Positions 1 to 5,600 of a stretch of DNA of 5,994 nucleotides are shown in pieces. The notes below the pieces were generated by a model. It made no database searches, was not told the origin of the DNA, and saw only the letters and a list, made by a program, of their open reading frames with translations. The translations under genes were made by a program, and so were the position numbers. The first letter of the stretch is position 1. Each line of letters starts with the position of its first letter. The stretch comes from Caulobacteraceae bacterium (GTDB lineage Bacteria > Pseudomonadota > Alphaproteobacteria > Caulobacterales > Caulobacteraceae), in assembly GCA_013815405.1 (NCBI GenBank), contig JACDGF010000148.1, positions 1 through 5,994 on the forward strand, given 5' to 3'.

Positions 1-984
1 CTACAGGCCCGAGAACAGAAAAAAAAAAAAAACCACGACGTAGCTCAGGCGAACGGCCAGCTGGCCTTCGGCGGCGCCCTGGTTGGCATGAGTGTCGAAA
101 CCGTCGATCACCACCGCCGCGACCTGCGCCCCCCCCGGTTGGGTCATGAACCCGGCCAGAGTGGCCCCCAGGTTGCGCGCCAGGGCGGGGGCTTGGCGCG
201 CGCCGCCCTTATACGTCGCGCCGCCTAAGACAGCCTGCGCCTCCACGGTCCCCGAGGCGGCTCCGGGCATCTCCGACGCCGGCAGCATGGCCGCGTCGGC
301 GGTGGCCACCTTGGCCATGTCGCGGGTGGCAAGGCCGCTGGCCAGGGCCGGCCCGAGCAGGGGATCGCCGGCGTAGAGGTCGTGCAGGATGCCGGGCAGG
401 CGGTGGTCGGTCTCGACGGCGGCGCCAGGCGACCACGACGCCGCTTCTATCCTGCCGCGCAGGATGAGCGGCGCGGTGGCCCCAATGGACAGGGCCTTGA
501 CCTTGCCTCCCGGGCCCATGGTTTCCAGCGCCCGGTTCAGCCAGCCGGAACTGGTCCCATAGACCACGGCGGCGCCGCTTTCGAGCACGTCCTGGGCCTC
601 GAAATGGGAGCGTTCGCGGTCGGGCGTGGCGACCGCCGGGGCGATCCGCGCCTCACCGCTCATTGCCAGCCGGTGCGTCGCCGCCATCGCGGGGTGCAGC
701 CCGAAGGCGCCGTCCAGCTTCAGCGCCCCGCCGGGCTGGCCGAAGGGCGCCAGCGCGATCGGGCCGCGCAAGGCCTGATAGTGAGGGTCGCCCACCGGCG
801 GCGACAGCGAAAGCCCGTCCAGGCCGCCCCGGCAAACGATCACCACCAGCTTCTTGCCGGCGGACGCCCGTTCGCTGTCGGCCCAGGCCCGGGCGCCGAG
901 AAAATCCACGGTGATGCCCAATCCCAGCGCGCCCAGCAGGGCGTGGCGGCGGCTCGGAGGGCGGCAATAGTCGGCGACGGTCAT
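1..984 (-). CDS. DUF1501 family exported protein (alkaline phosphatase/sulfatase-like), 3' end abnormal
   Basis: The product is a DUF1501 protein, a secreted family related in fold to alkaline phosphatases and sulfatases, with no settled reaction. Translation from ATG at 984 starts MTVADYCRPPSRRHALLGAL, a twin-arginine (Tat) signal: SRRHALLG, a short hydrophobic stretch, then an ARAWA-D signal-peptidase site near residue 35. Family landmarks follow in order: CRGGLDGLSL, DPHYQALRGPIAL, FGLHPAMA, HFEAQDVLESG, SGWLNRAL and DGFDTHANQG. I chose this start because its ATG overlaps the DUF1800 stop as ATGA (981-984), the usual coupled arrangement; the frame stays open upstream only as a shadow. The protein is 327 residues, whereas relatives are roughly 380-400. 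After the GQLAVRLSY segment (about position 43) the sequence turns into a poly-Phe tail encoded by 14 T and stops at 1-3. The expected C-terminal FGRT...GTDHG region is missing. The family is sure; the 3' end is either a sequence-edge artefact or a true truncation. Confidence 0.88.
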   Translation of the reverse strand: MTVADYCRPPSRRHALLGALGLGITVDFLGARAWADSERASAGKKLVVIVCRGGLDGLSLSPPVGDPHYQALRGPIALAPFGQPGGALKLDGAFGLHPAMAATHRLAMSGEARIAPAVATPDRERSHFEAQDVLESGAAVVYGTSSGWLNRALETMGPGGKVKALSIGATAPLILRGRIEAASWSPGAAVETDHRLPGILHDLYAGDPLLGPALASGLATRDMAKVATADAAMLPASEMPGAASGTVEAQAVLGGATYKGGARQAPALARNLGATLAGFMTQPGGAQVAAVVIDGFDTHANQGAAEGQLAVRLSYVVVFFFFLFSGL

Positions 985-2366
985 CGGCGTTGAAACTCCG
1001 GGCTCATCAGCAGAATGGAGAGGCCCTCCTGGCGCGTTTCGGCCCGGGCGATGGTTCTGGCCACCAGGGGGGTGAGGCGAGCGCCCAGGGCGACCTGGGC
1101 CAGCTGGACAGGATCGCGATCGCCCGTGACTTGAGTGGCGAAGGCCTCGCTCCAGGTCATGCGCTTGACCACCGCGTCCGGCGCGCACCAGACCTGGGCT
1201 TCCTCCGGCCAGCCCTTGGGGGAGGGGGCGCTGAAGGGCTTCTGGCCCATCGCGGTCATTACCGTGGTGATCGACTGCACGTCGGTGGGCGCGACGTCGG
1301 TCGCGCGCCAGCTCGAGATCATGAACTCATAGGGCGTCTTGAACTTGCGCGCCGCCGGATCCCAGGCCTCGGGCGAGGCGATCAGGGACTCGGCCACGGT
1401 GTCGAGCCTCCCGCCTGTCCTCGAAAAGGCCTGCTCCAGGCGCGCCACAAGGCTCGGCGGGGGGTCGTCGGCGACGAAGTGCCGGGCGATCTTCATCGCG
1501 ATGTGGTGGGCGGTGCGAGGGCTTGCCGCCAGATCCTTCATCACGGCCCGGGCCTGATCTTGGCCGCCTTCGGCATAGCGTCGGCCCATGATCATCCGGG
1601 CGCCGGGCTCATGGGTCTCTTCGCGGAACAAAAAGCCCCGAGGCGAATCGGCGGGATCCGTGCGGCCGGCAAAGCTCCAACCGGTCATGGCGCGGGCGAA
1701 CTCGGTGACGTCGCCCTGGGTGTAGCCGGCATCCACGCCGACGGTGTGCAGCTCCATGATCTCGCGGGCGAGATTTTCATTCAGCCCGTTGTGTTTGCCG
1801 TTCCCGCCCTTCGTCCTGGCGGTCAGGCTGCCCGGGCCGATCGAGCGGGCCTGGTCGAGGTAGGTCAGCATCGCCGGGTGGCTGGACGAGGCGACCAGCA
1901 GATCCTCAAATCGGCCGAACACCCGCGGCCGAATAGCCTCCTCCTCAAACGGCCCGACCAGGGTGACGGTGGCCAGCTTCTTGGCCGAGACGGTGAAGTG
2001 ATTGGCCCAAAAGAGGGTCCAGCGTTCGCGAAAACCCGCGTCCGCGCGGGCGGCCAGCTGCACGCGGGCGAGGAAGTCGCCAGCCGCCTCCCGGCGCAGG
2101 GCGCGGTTGGCCATCTTGCCGTCGTCCGTCTTGCCCTCGCCGAGGCGTTTCTCCATCGCCCGCGCCTTGCGGTAGGCGACGTACTCATTGATTCGCTCGC
2201 CGGATGTGGCGGTCGTCCCCGCCGGCCGATCGGCCCCTTGCGGGCGGATCTGCGCCGCCAGATAGCCTTCCGGATCGGCCCGCGCCGCGGCGATGTCGCC
2301 TGGGCGGGCGCCCAGGCCGAAACGCGTGACGGCGATGGAGGCCCTGAGGTCCTTGTCGACGGCCAA
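981..2366 (-). CDS. DUF1800 domain-containing protein
   Basis: This is a DUF1800 family protein of about 461 residues, close to the family's usual length. Its function is unknown; the family is regularly encoded next to DUF1501 proteins, as here. Landmarks in order are RFGLGARPGDI near the N-terminus, FWANHFTVS, HPAMLTYLD, NENLAREIMELHTVGV, FARAMTGWSF, KIARHFVADDPP, a KTPYEFMISSWRA segment, and a terminal LLMSPEFQRR. The likely start is TTG at 2366, giving AVDKDLRASIAVTRFGLG, because an AAGGAG (complement of 2374-2379) sits 7 bases upstream. A longer ATG reading begins at 2486 but adds a Pro/Ala/Arg-rich stretch unlike the family and would run into the divergent ATP12-family gene. No signal peptide is visible from the TTG start. 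The stop overlaps the start of the DUF1501 gene by four bases, so the two are probably co-translated. Confidence 0.92.
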   Translation of the reverse strand: MAVDKDLRASIAVTRFGLGARPGDIAAARADPEGYLAAQIRPQGADRPAGTTATSGERINEYVAYRKARAMEKRLGEGKTDDGKMANRALRREAAGDFLARVQLAARADAGFRERWTLFWANHFTVSAKKLATVTLVGPFEEEAIRPRVFGRFEDLLVASSSHPAMLTYLDQARSIGPGSLTARTKGGNGKHNGLNENLAREIMELHTVGVDAGYTQGDVTEFARAMTGWSFAGRTDPADSPRGFLFREETHEPGARMIMGRRYAEGGQDQARAVMKDLAASPRTAHHIAMKIARHFVADDPPPSLVARLEQAFSRTGGRLDTVAESLIASPEAWDPAARKFKTPYEFMISSWRATDVAPTDVQSITTVMTAMGQKPFSAPSPKGWPEEAQVWCAPDAVVKRMTWSEAFATQVTGDRDPVQLAQVALGARLTPLVARTIARAETRQEGLSILLMSPEFQRR

Positions 2367-2373
2367 GTGGGCG

Positions 2374-2379
2374 CTCCTT
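2374..2379 (-). promoter_or_regulatory. Ribosome binding site that fixes the TTG start of the DUF1800 gene
   Basis: On the minus strand the bases read AAGGAG, seven bases before TTG at 2366-2364. No ATG or GTG with a comparable site is placed where family homology begins, so this site supports the TTG as the real start. Confidence 0.7.
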
Positions 2380-2451
2380 GCCAAGTCGGACGGAATTTGA
2401 TGGTTGAACGCGGGGGGCCCACAATTTCCGTCGCGGCGCGCCCGCGCGTCG

Positions 2452-2457
2452 AAGGAG
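2452..2457 (+). promoter_or_regulatory. Probable ribosome binding site of the ATP12-family gene
   Basis: The bases AAGGAG lie 11 bases before a TTG at 2469 that is in frame with the ATP12-family protein. The spacing is slightly long but usable. The alternative in-frame ATG at 2400 has only a weak purine stretch (GGACGGA) upstream. The 102 bases between the two divergent starts show no promoter I can support on either strand. Confidence 0.5.
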
Positions 2458-2468
2458 AGGGCAGGGGC

Positions 2469-3194
2469 TTGAACCGCAGGGGGCATGATTGGCCGGGTCC
2501 GCGGCGCTTTTATGACCAGGCGGGCGTGGACGCGACGGCGGCCGGCTTCGAGGTGAGGCTGGACGGCCGTGTTCCGCGTTCACCCGGCGGGCGGCCGCTT
2601 TTACTCCCGACGCTCGCCCTGGCCGAGCTCGTCGCCGACGAATGGAACGCCCAGAAGGAGGTCATCGCCTTGGCCTCCATGCCGGCCACGCGCCTCGCCT
2701 ACGCCGCGCTGGACATGGACGCCGCCGCCCGCAATGATTCGGTCGCCTCGGTCGTCCGCTACGCCCGGACCGATCTGCTTTGTTATTTCGCGGACGGCCC
2801 GGCCAGCCTGGTCGAGCGCCAGGCCGCCGCCTGGGGACCGTGGCTGGCCTGGGCGCGGGACGATTTGGGTCTGGCGTTCAGCCAGGCCGCCGGCGTCGTT
2901 CACCAGGAGCAGCCGCCGCGAACCCTTGCCCGGACCGAACAGCTGGCCCTCGGCCTGGATGATTTCGCGCTCGCCGGCGCGGCCTTCGCCACCGCCCTGT
3001 TCGGATCGGCGATCCTGGCCTTCGCCCTGATGAAGGGAAGGATCGACGCCTCGGCGGCCTACGCCGCCTCCCGCGTGGACGAAGCCTTCCAGGAAGAGCG
3101 CTGGGGCCTCGACGCGGAGGCCGCGGCCCGTTCCGATCGGCTGGCCGCCGATGCGCGGATGCTCGGGGGCTGGTTCGCGGCGCCCGGCCTTTAG
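2469..3194 (+). CDS. ATP12 family F1-ATPase assembly chaperone
   Basis: The product is an ATP12-family protein. In mitochondria ATP12 is a chaperone for the F1 alpha subunit during ATP synthase assembly; the alphaproteobacterial homologues are assumed to act likewise in the cytoplasm. From TTG at 2469 the protein has about 241 residues, close to the family's usual size. It begins NRRGHDWPGPRRFYDQA, matching the family's RRFY opening. It then shows VRLDGRVPRSPGGRPLLLPT, LAELVADEWNAQ, MPATRLAYAALD, RTDLLCYFAD, WGPWLAWARDDLG, DDFALAGAAFATALFGSAIL and a closing FQEERWGLDAEAAAR block. An in-frame ATG at 2400 would add 23 residues with no family resemblance; I prefer TTG because AAGGAG precedes it, but the start is uncertain. 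The gene is transcribed divergently from DUF1800 and ends convergently with the GST gene, with the two stop codons overlapping. Confidence 0.88.
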   Translation: MNRRGHDWPGPRRFYDQAGVDATAAGFEVRLDGRVPRSPGGRPLLLPTLALAELVADEWNAQKEVIALASMPATRLAYAALDMDAAARNDSVASVVRYARTDLLCYFADGPASLVERQAAAWGPWLAWARDDLGLAFSQAAGVVHQEQPPRTLARTEQLALGLDDFALAGAAFATALFGSAILAFALMKGRIDASAAYAASRVDEAFQEERWGLDAEAAARSDRLAADARMLGGWFAAPGL

Positions 3195-3844
3195 CTCGCC
3201 GGCGCGTGCTCTCGAAACGGCTGCATCTGCGCCTCCATCGCGCGGCTGAACGCCGGACGCGCTTCGCACCGTCGGCGAAGGGCGTCGAGGTTCGGGAACC
3301 GCGAAAGGACGCCGGAGTCGACGAGTTCGCGCAGCACCGTGGTCATGATCAGGTCGCCGGCGGTGAAGCGATCCTCGAGATAATCCTTGTCGCCTAGCCA
3401 GGCGCCGAGCGCCGCCAGCCGCTGGTTCAGCGCCACCTCGGCCTGCGGGCGGCGCTCCTTGGTCCAGGCTTCTCCGGCATGAAAGACGTCGAGGTGGACC
3501 AGGTTCTGCACCTGGGGTTCGATCGAATTGAGCGCCGCGATCACCCAGGTGGTCATCCGCGCCCGCCCCGCTTCGTCCCGCGGCGCCAGCGCCTCGTACT
3601 TGGCCGCGATGTGCAGCACGATCGCGCCGGATTCGAACATCTCGACCGTGTCGTCCCTGTAGGCGGGGACTTGGCCGAAAGGCTGCCATCGGCGGTAGCC
3701 TTCGGACGCTTGGACCTCGGGGTCGATGAGCGTCACCTGATACGGCAGCCCCGCCTCCTCCAGCGCCCAGCGGACCCGGAGATCGCGAACGAAACCTTGG
3801 GCGAAGGGCGGGACCCAGCGAAAGGCCGTCAGCTGTATCGACAT
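3191..3844 (-). CDS. Glutathione S-transferase family protein
   Basis: This 217-residue protein has the two-domain cytosolic GST layout. The N-terminal thioredoxin fold runs over about residues 1-80, with the cis-proline motif FGQVPAY (Pro60) and the glutathione gamma-Glu binding motif ESGAI (71-75). The all-helical C-terminal domain follows, with the N-capping box FTAGD (160-164). Family members conjugate glutathione to electrophiles or reduce disulfides and peroxides. At the N-terminal catalytic position the sequence is WVPPFAQGF, without the usual Tyr, Ser or Cys, so the chemistry cannot be assigned. The ATG at 3844 has AAGGAG 8 bases upstream. The gene starts 12 bases after the stop of the MarR gene, so the pair is almost certainly one operon and the enzyme is probably under MarR control. 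Its stop codon overlaps that of the convergent ATP12-family gene. Confidence 0.93.
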   Translation of the reverse strand: MSIQLTAFRWVPPFAQGFVRDLRVRWALEEAGLPYQVTLIDPEVQASEGYRRWQPFGQVPAYRDDTVEMFESGAIVLHIAAKYEALAPRDEAGRARMTTWVIAALNSIEPQVQNLVHLDVFHAGEAWTKERRPQAEVALNQRLAALGAWLGDKDYLEDRFTAGDLIMTTVLRELVDSGVLSRFPNLDALRRRCEARPAFSRAMEAQMQPFREHAPAS

Positions 3845-3852
3845 GGGGTCTT

Positions 3853-3858
3853 CTCCTT
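3853..3858 (-). promoter_or_regulatory. Ribosome binding site of the GST gene, overlapping the marR stop
   Basis: The minus strand reads TAAGGAG, in which TAA (3859-3857) is the stop codon of the MarR gene and AAGGAG is the ribosome binding site for ATG at 3844, eight bases away. Ribosomes finishing marR stop on the GST initiation site, which suggests translational coupling. Confidence 0.75.
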
Positions 3859-4345
3859 AGCTGTCGTCAAGATCGGGGCCTGGCGCGCCGGGGCGGGATG
3901 CGGATAGCGACCGAAGATCGCGCCTCAATCGCATGGGGTCGGCGCCTTCGAGCTCCGCCTCCAGCGCATCGTGCGTCCGGGTCCAGAAGGGCAGGGCGGC
4001 GGCGAGTCGGGCGTGGCCTTGCGCCGTCAACGCGATCCGGCGGACGCGGCCGTCGCCGGCGTCGGTATGGACCAGCGCGAAGCCGCGCCGCACGAGCGGT
4101 TTCAAAGCGGCGGTAAGCGTGGTGCGGTCGGCGCCGAGCAAAACGGCGACCTCGCCCATCGATGCGGGCTCAGGCCCGTTGAGCGCCATCAGAAGCGAGA
4201 ACTGCCCATTGGTGAGGCCCGCCGGGCGAAGCGCCTCGTCGAAGCGCCGCGCCAGAGCCCGCGCCGCCCGCTGGGCATGCAAGCACAGGCACGCGTCCCG
4301 GACATGCAAGGTGGTTTCAAACGGAAGGGCAGGAACGGCGGCCAT
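3857..4345 (-). CDS. MarR family winged helix-turn-helix transcriptional regulator
   Basis: This 162-residue protein is a MarR-type regulator, normally a dimer that binds palindromic operators and is released by small ligands or oxidation. After an N-terminal dimerisation helix (CLCLHAQRAARALARRFDEA) comes the winged helix: LTNGQFSLLMAL, then MGEVAVLLGADRTTLTAALK as the helix-turn-helix (about residues 63-82), RRGFALVH, and the wing DGRVRRIALTAQG. Cys19 and Cys21 sit close together in the N-terminal helix and could sense oxidants or electrophiles; this is inference. The start at 4345 gives the full family N-terminus. No ribosome binding site is visible before it, and a promoter fits immediately upstream, so the message may be leaderless. 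The gene leads the operon with GST, the natural regulatory target. A perfect palindrome in the promoter suggests autorepression. Confidence 0.92.
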   Translation of the reverse strand: MAAVPALPFETTLHVRDACLCLHAQRAARALARRFDEALRPAGLTNGQFSLLMALNGPEPASMGEVAVLLGADRTTLTAALKPLVRRGFALVHTDAGDGRVRRIALTAQGHARLAAALPFWTRTHDALEAELEGADPMRLRRDLRSLSASRPGAPGPDLDDS

Positions 4346-4350
4346 GCGGC

Positions 4351-4379
4351 TTTATGTTGATATCAATACAACAAGTCAA
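4351..4379 (-). promoter_or_regulatory. Predicted promoter of the marR-GST operon
   Basis: Read on the minus strand, TTGACT (complement of 4374-4379, five of six matches to the -35 consensus) is followed after exactly 17 bases by CATAAA (complement of 4351-4356, four of six matches to -10). Initiation would fall about 6-7 bases further on, at or within a base or two of the ATG at 4345, implying a leaderless or nearly leaderless transcript. Confidence 0.5.
4356..4372. promoter_or_regulatory. Candidate MarR operator (palindrome TTGATATCAA)
   Basis: Positions 4357-4366 read TTGATATCAA, a perfect 10-base palindrome, and a looser GTTG-N9-CAAC inverted repeat (4356-4359 and 4369-4372) overlaps it. 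It lies inside the spacer of the predicted marR promoter, touching the -10 element, where a bound dimer would block RNA polymerase. Palindromes of this AT-rich kind are typical MarR-family targets. Which protein binds is inferred from position only. Confidence 0.6.
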
Positions 4380-4465
4380 GTCCTTCGCCTGCGGCGGCAG
4401 ATCACAGCTTGTTCGCCCGAGGCGTCGCCTTATCTCCCAGGCGCCACTCCCCACTAGGGAGGGGC

Positions 4466-5505
4466 ATGATCTTCAATTTCAGTGCGCACGTCAGAACCGC
4501 CCTGAGGCTCGCCGCCGTGCTCGTGGCGCTGGCCGTCGCCGGTGCGGCGCCGGCTGAACCGCCACCGAAGCTGTTCAGCCGAGCCGAGGCGGCCAAGACA
4601 ATCGCCGAAGCCCGCAGGATCGTGACTCCAGGTGGGATCGAACGGCTGGAAGGTCAGGATTGGCGGTATCGACCAGTGGGTGTCGATGCCCATGAGCTGG
4701 TGGTTCACCCGCGGATGGGAGGAATACTTCACGGTCGTCCAGTGGGACCAGCGCGCCGCCGGCAAGACACACCTTCTAAACGACCCGGCGGCAGTCGGCC
4801 TGACATTGGGTCCGCAAAGCATTGGCTAGAAGAAAATATTCGTTCTCGGCCACTCCTGGGGCAGCTACCTCGGTCTGGAGATGGCCAAGCGCCATCCCGA
4901 GTGGCTGCATGCCTACATCGGCGTTGGCCAGCTGACCGATGGGCCAGAGAACGAACGCCTCGGCTGGACATTCGCCATGGAGAGCGCCCGTCGCGCGGGA
5001 AACACCGAGGCGGTCCGCGAACTCAACGCCATCGCTCCGTACGGCACCTCCCGTCGACCCATCCCGCTCAAGGATATCTACACTCAGCGGAAATGGCTGG
5101 ACTACTACGGCGGCGTCATGGCTTACAGCAACGGCAACACCGCCGAGAGCGACCTTGCCGAGCTGTCGCCGGACTACACCGACGCGGAGATCCCGCGTAT
5201 CTGGGAAGCAACGCGTTTGGCGAGCGTTATCTCCTGCCGGATGTCCTCAGTCTCGATCTTACGGGGACACGAAAATTGGGCTGCCCCCTTATCGTCTTTC
5301 CCGGCCGCCACGACGTCAACGTCAACTCCAAGCTCGCGGCGGAATGGTCGCAAAGGTGAATGCGCCATCGAAGCAATTCATGTTGTTCGAGCATTCGGCG
5401 CATCTGCCGACGACCGAGGAGCCGGGAAAATTTTTGATCTCCCTAGTGCGCTACGCCCGGCCGGTCGCGGAACACGCCGGCGACACGCCGCCCGCCGCGC
5501 CCTGA
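4466..5505 (+). pseudogene. Decayed secreted alpha/beta-hydrolase (proline iminopeptidase-like, S33 type)
   Basis: Translation from ATG 4466 (GGAGG at 4458-4462, close spacing) gives a signal peptide (LRLAAVLVALAVAGAAPA) and a mature start ending TPGGIERLE. Homology then jumps frame near 4652 to VRIGGIDQWVS, SWWFTRGWEEYFTVVQWDQR and LLNDPAAV, and meets TAG at 4827-4829. It resumes in the same frame with KKIFVLGHSWGSYLGLEMAKRH, the nucleophile elbow (Ser codon 4854-4856), and runs through QRKWLDYYGGVMAY to IPRIWE. Near 5207 it shifts to NAFGERYLLPDVLSLDLTGT and GRHDVNVN (acid Asp 5312-5314), and near 5347 to APSKQF and FEHSAHLPTTEEPGKFL (His 5401-5403), ending at 5503-5505. The HGGPG oxyanion segment expected between QWVS and SWWF is deleted. 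Three shifts, one nonsense codon and two codon-scale deletions mean no functional enzyme can be made. No neighbouring gene shows such damage away from the left edge. Confidence 0.9.
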
Positions 5506-5565
5506 ACATTGAGGCGGGCCCGTGCTGGGCAAAGGTGTCGAGGTCGCCCACGCCGGGAAGGGCGC

Positions 5566-5579
5566 GCACGGTTCCGTGC
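5566..5579. repeat. Small inverted repeat between the hydrolase remnant and the formyltransferase gene
   Basis: GCACGG (5566-5571) is repeated inverted as CCGTGC (5574-5579), and an overlapping GTGCC...GGCAC arrangement follows at 5576-5587. It lies downstream of the minus-strand formyltransferase stop and could be a weak hairpin. There is no T-run on either side, so it is not a convincing intrinsic terminator. The rest of 5506-5600 holds nothing else I can identify. Confidence 0.3.
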
Positions 5580-5600
5580 CGTGGCACCTAAATATTGCGC

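Noticed and set aside
382..993. An open plus-strand frame of about 200 residues opposite the DUF1501 gene.
   Set aside because: Low-complexity Arg/Gly/Ala composition and full overlap with a clear DUF1501 gene make it a shadow.
990..2468. A very long open plus-strand frame opposite the DUF1800 gene that continues into the ATP12-family gene, suggesting a large fusion protein.
   Set aside because: The upstream part is Gly/Arg/Ala-rich without family features and lies antisense to a well-recognised DUF1800 gene; open antisense frames are common at this GC content. Only the part from about 2469 is real.
2601..3689. A long minus-strand frame spanning the ATP12-family gene and part of GST.
   Set aside because: It is antisense to the ATP12-family gene and out of frame with GST; its composition is that of a high-GC shadow frame.
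4409..4435. A plus-strand promoter for the hydrolase remnant (TTGTTC with TTATCT).
   Set aside because: The spacer is only 15 bases and both hexamers match poorly, so it is not distinguishable from chance.
4466..5505. The hydrolase remnant as a set of separate small genes or a programmed-frameshift gene.
   Set aside because: Fragments match consecutive parts of one known family, there are no slippery heptamers at the joins that I can see, and essential segments are deleted; decay explains all of it.
5378..5587. A minus-strand frame of 69 residues below the formyltransferase gene, considered as a small gene or a relic of it.
   Set aside because: No recognisable motif, and much of it is antisense to the end of the hydrolase remnant.
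5566..5587. An intrinsic terminator for the formyltransferase gene or the hydrolase remnant.
   Set aside because: The stem is short with a tiny loop, competing pairings exist, and no T-run follows on either strand.
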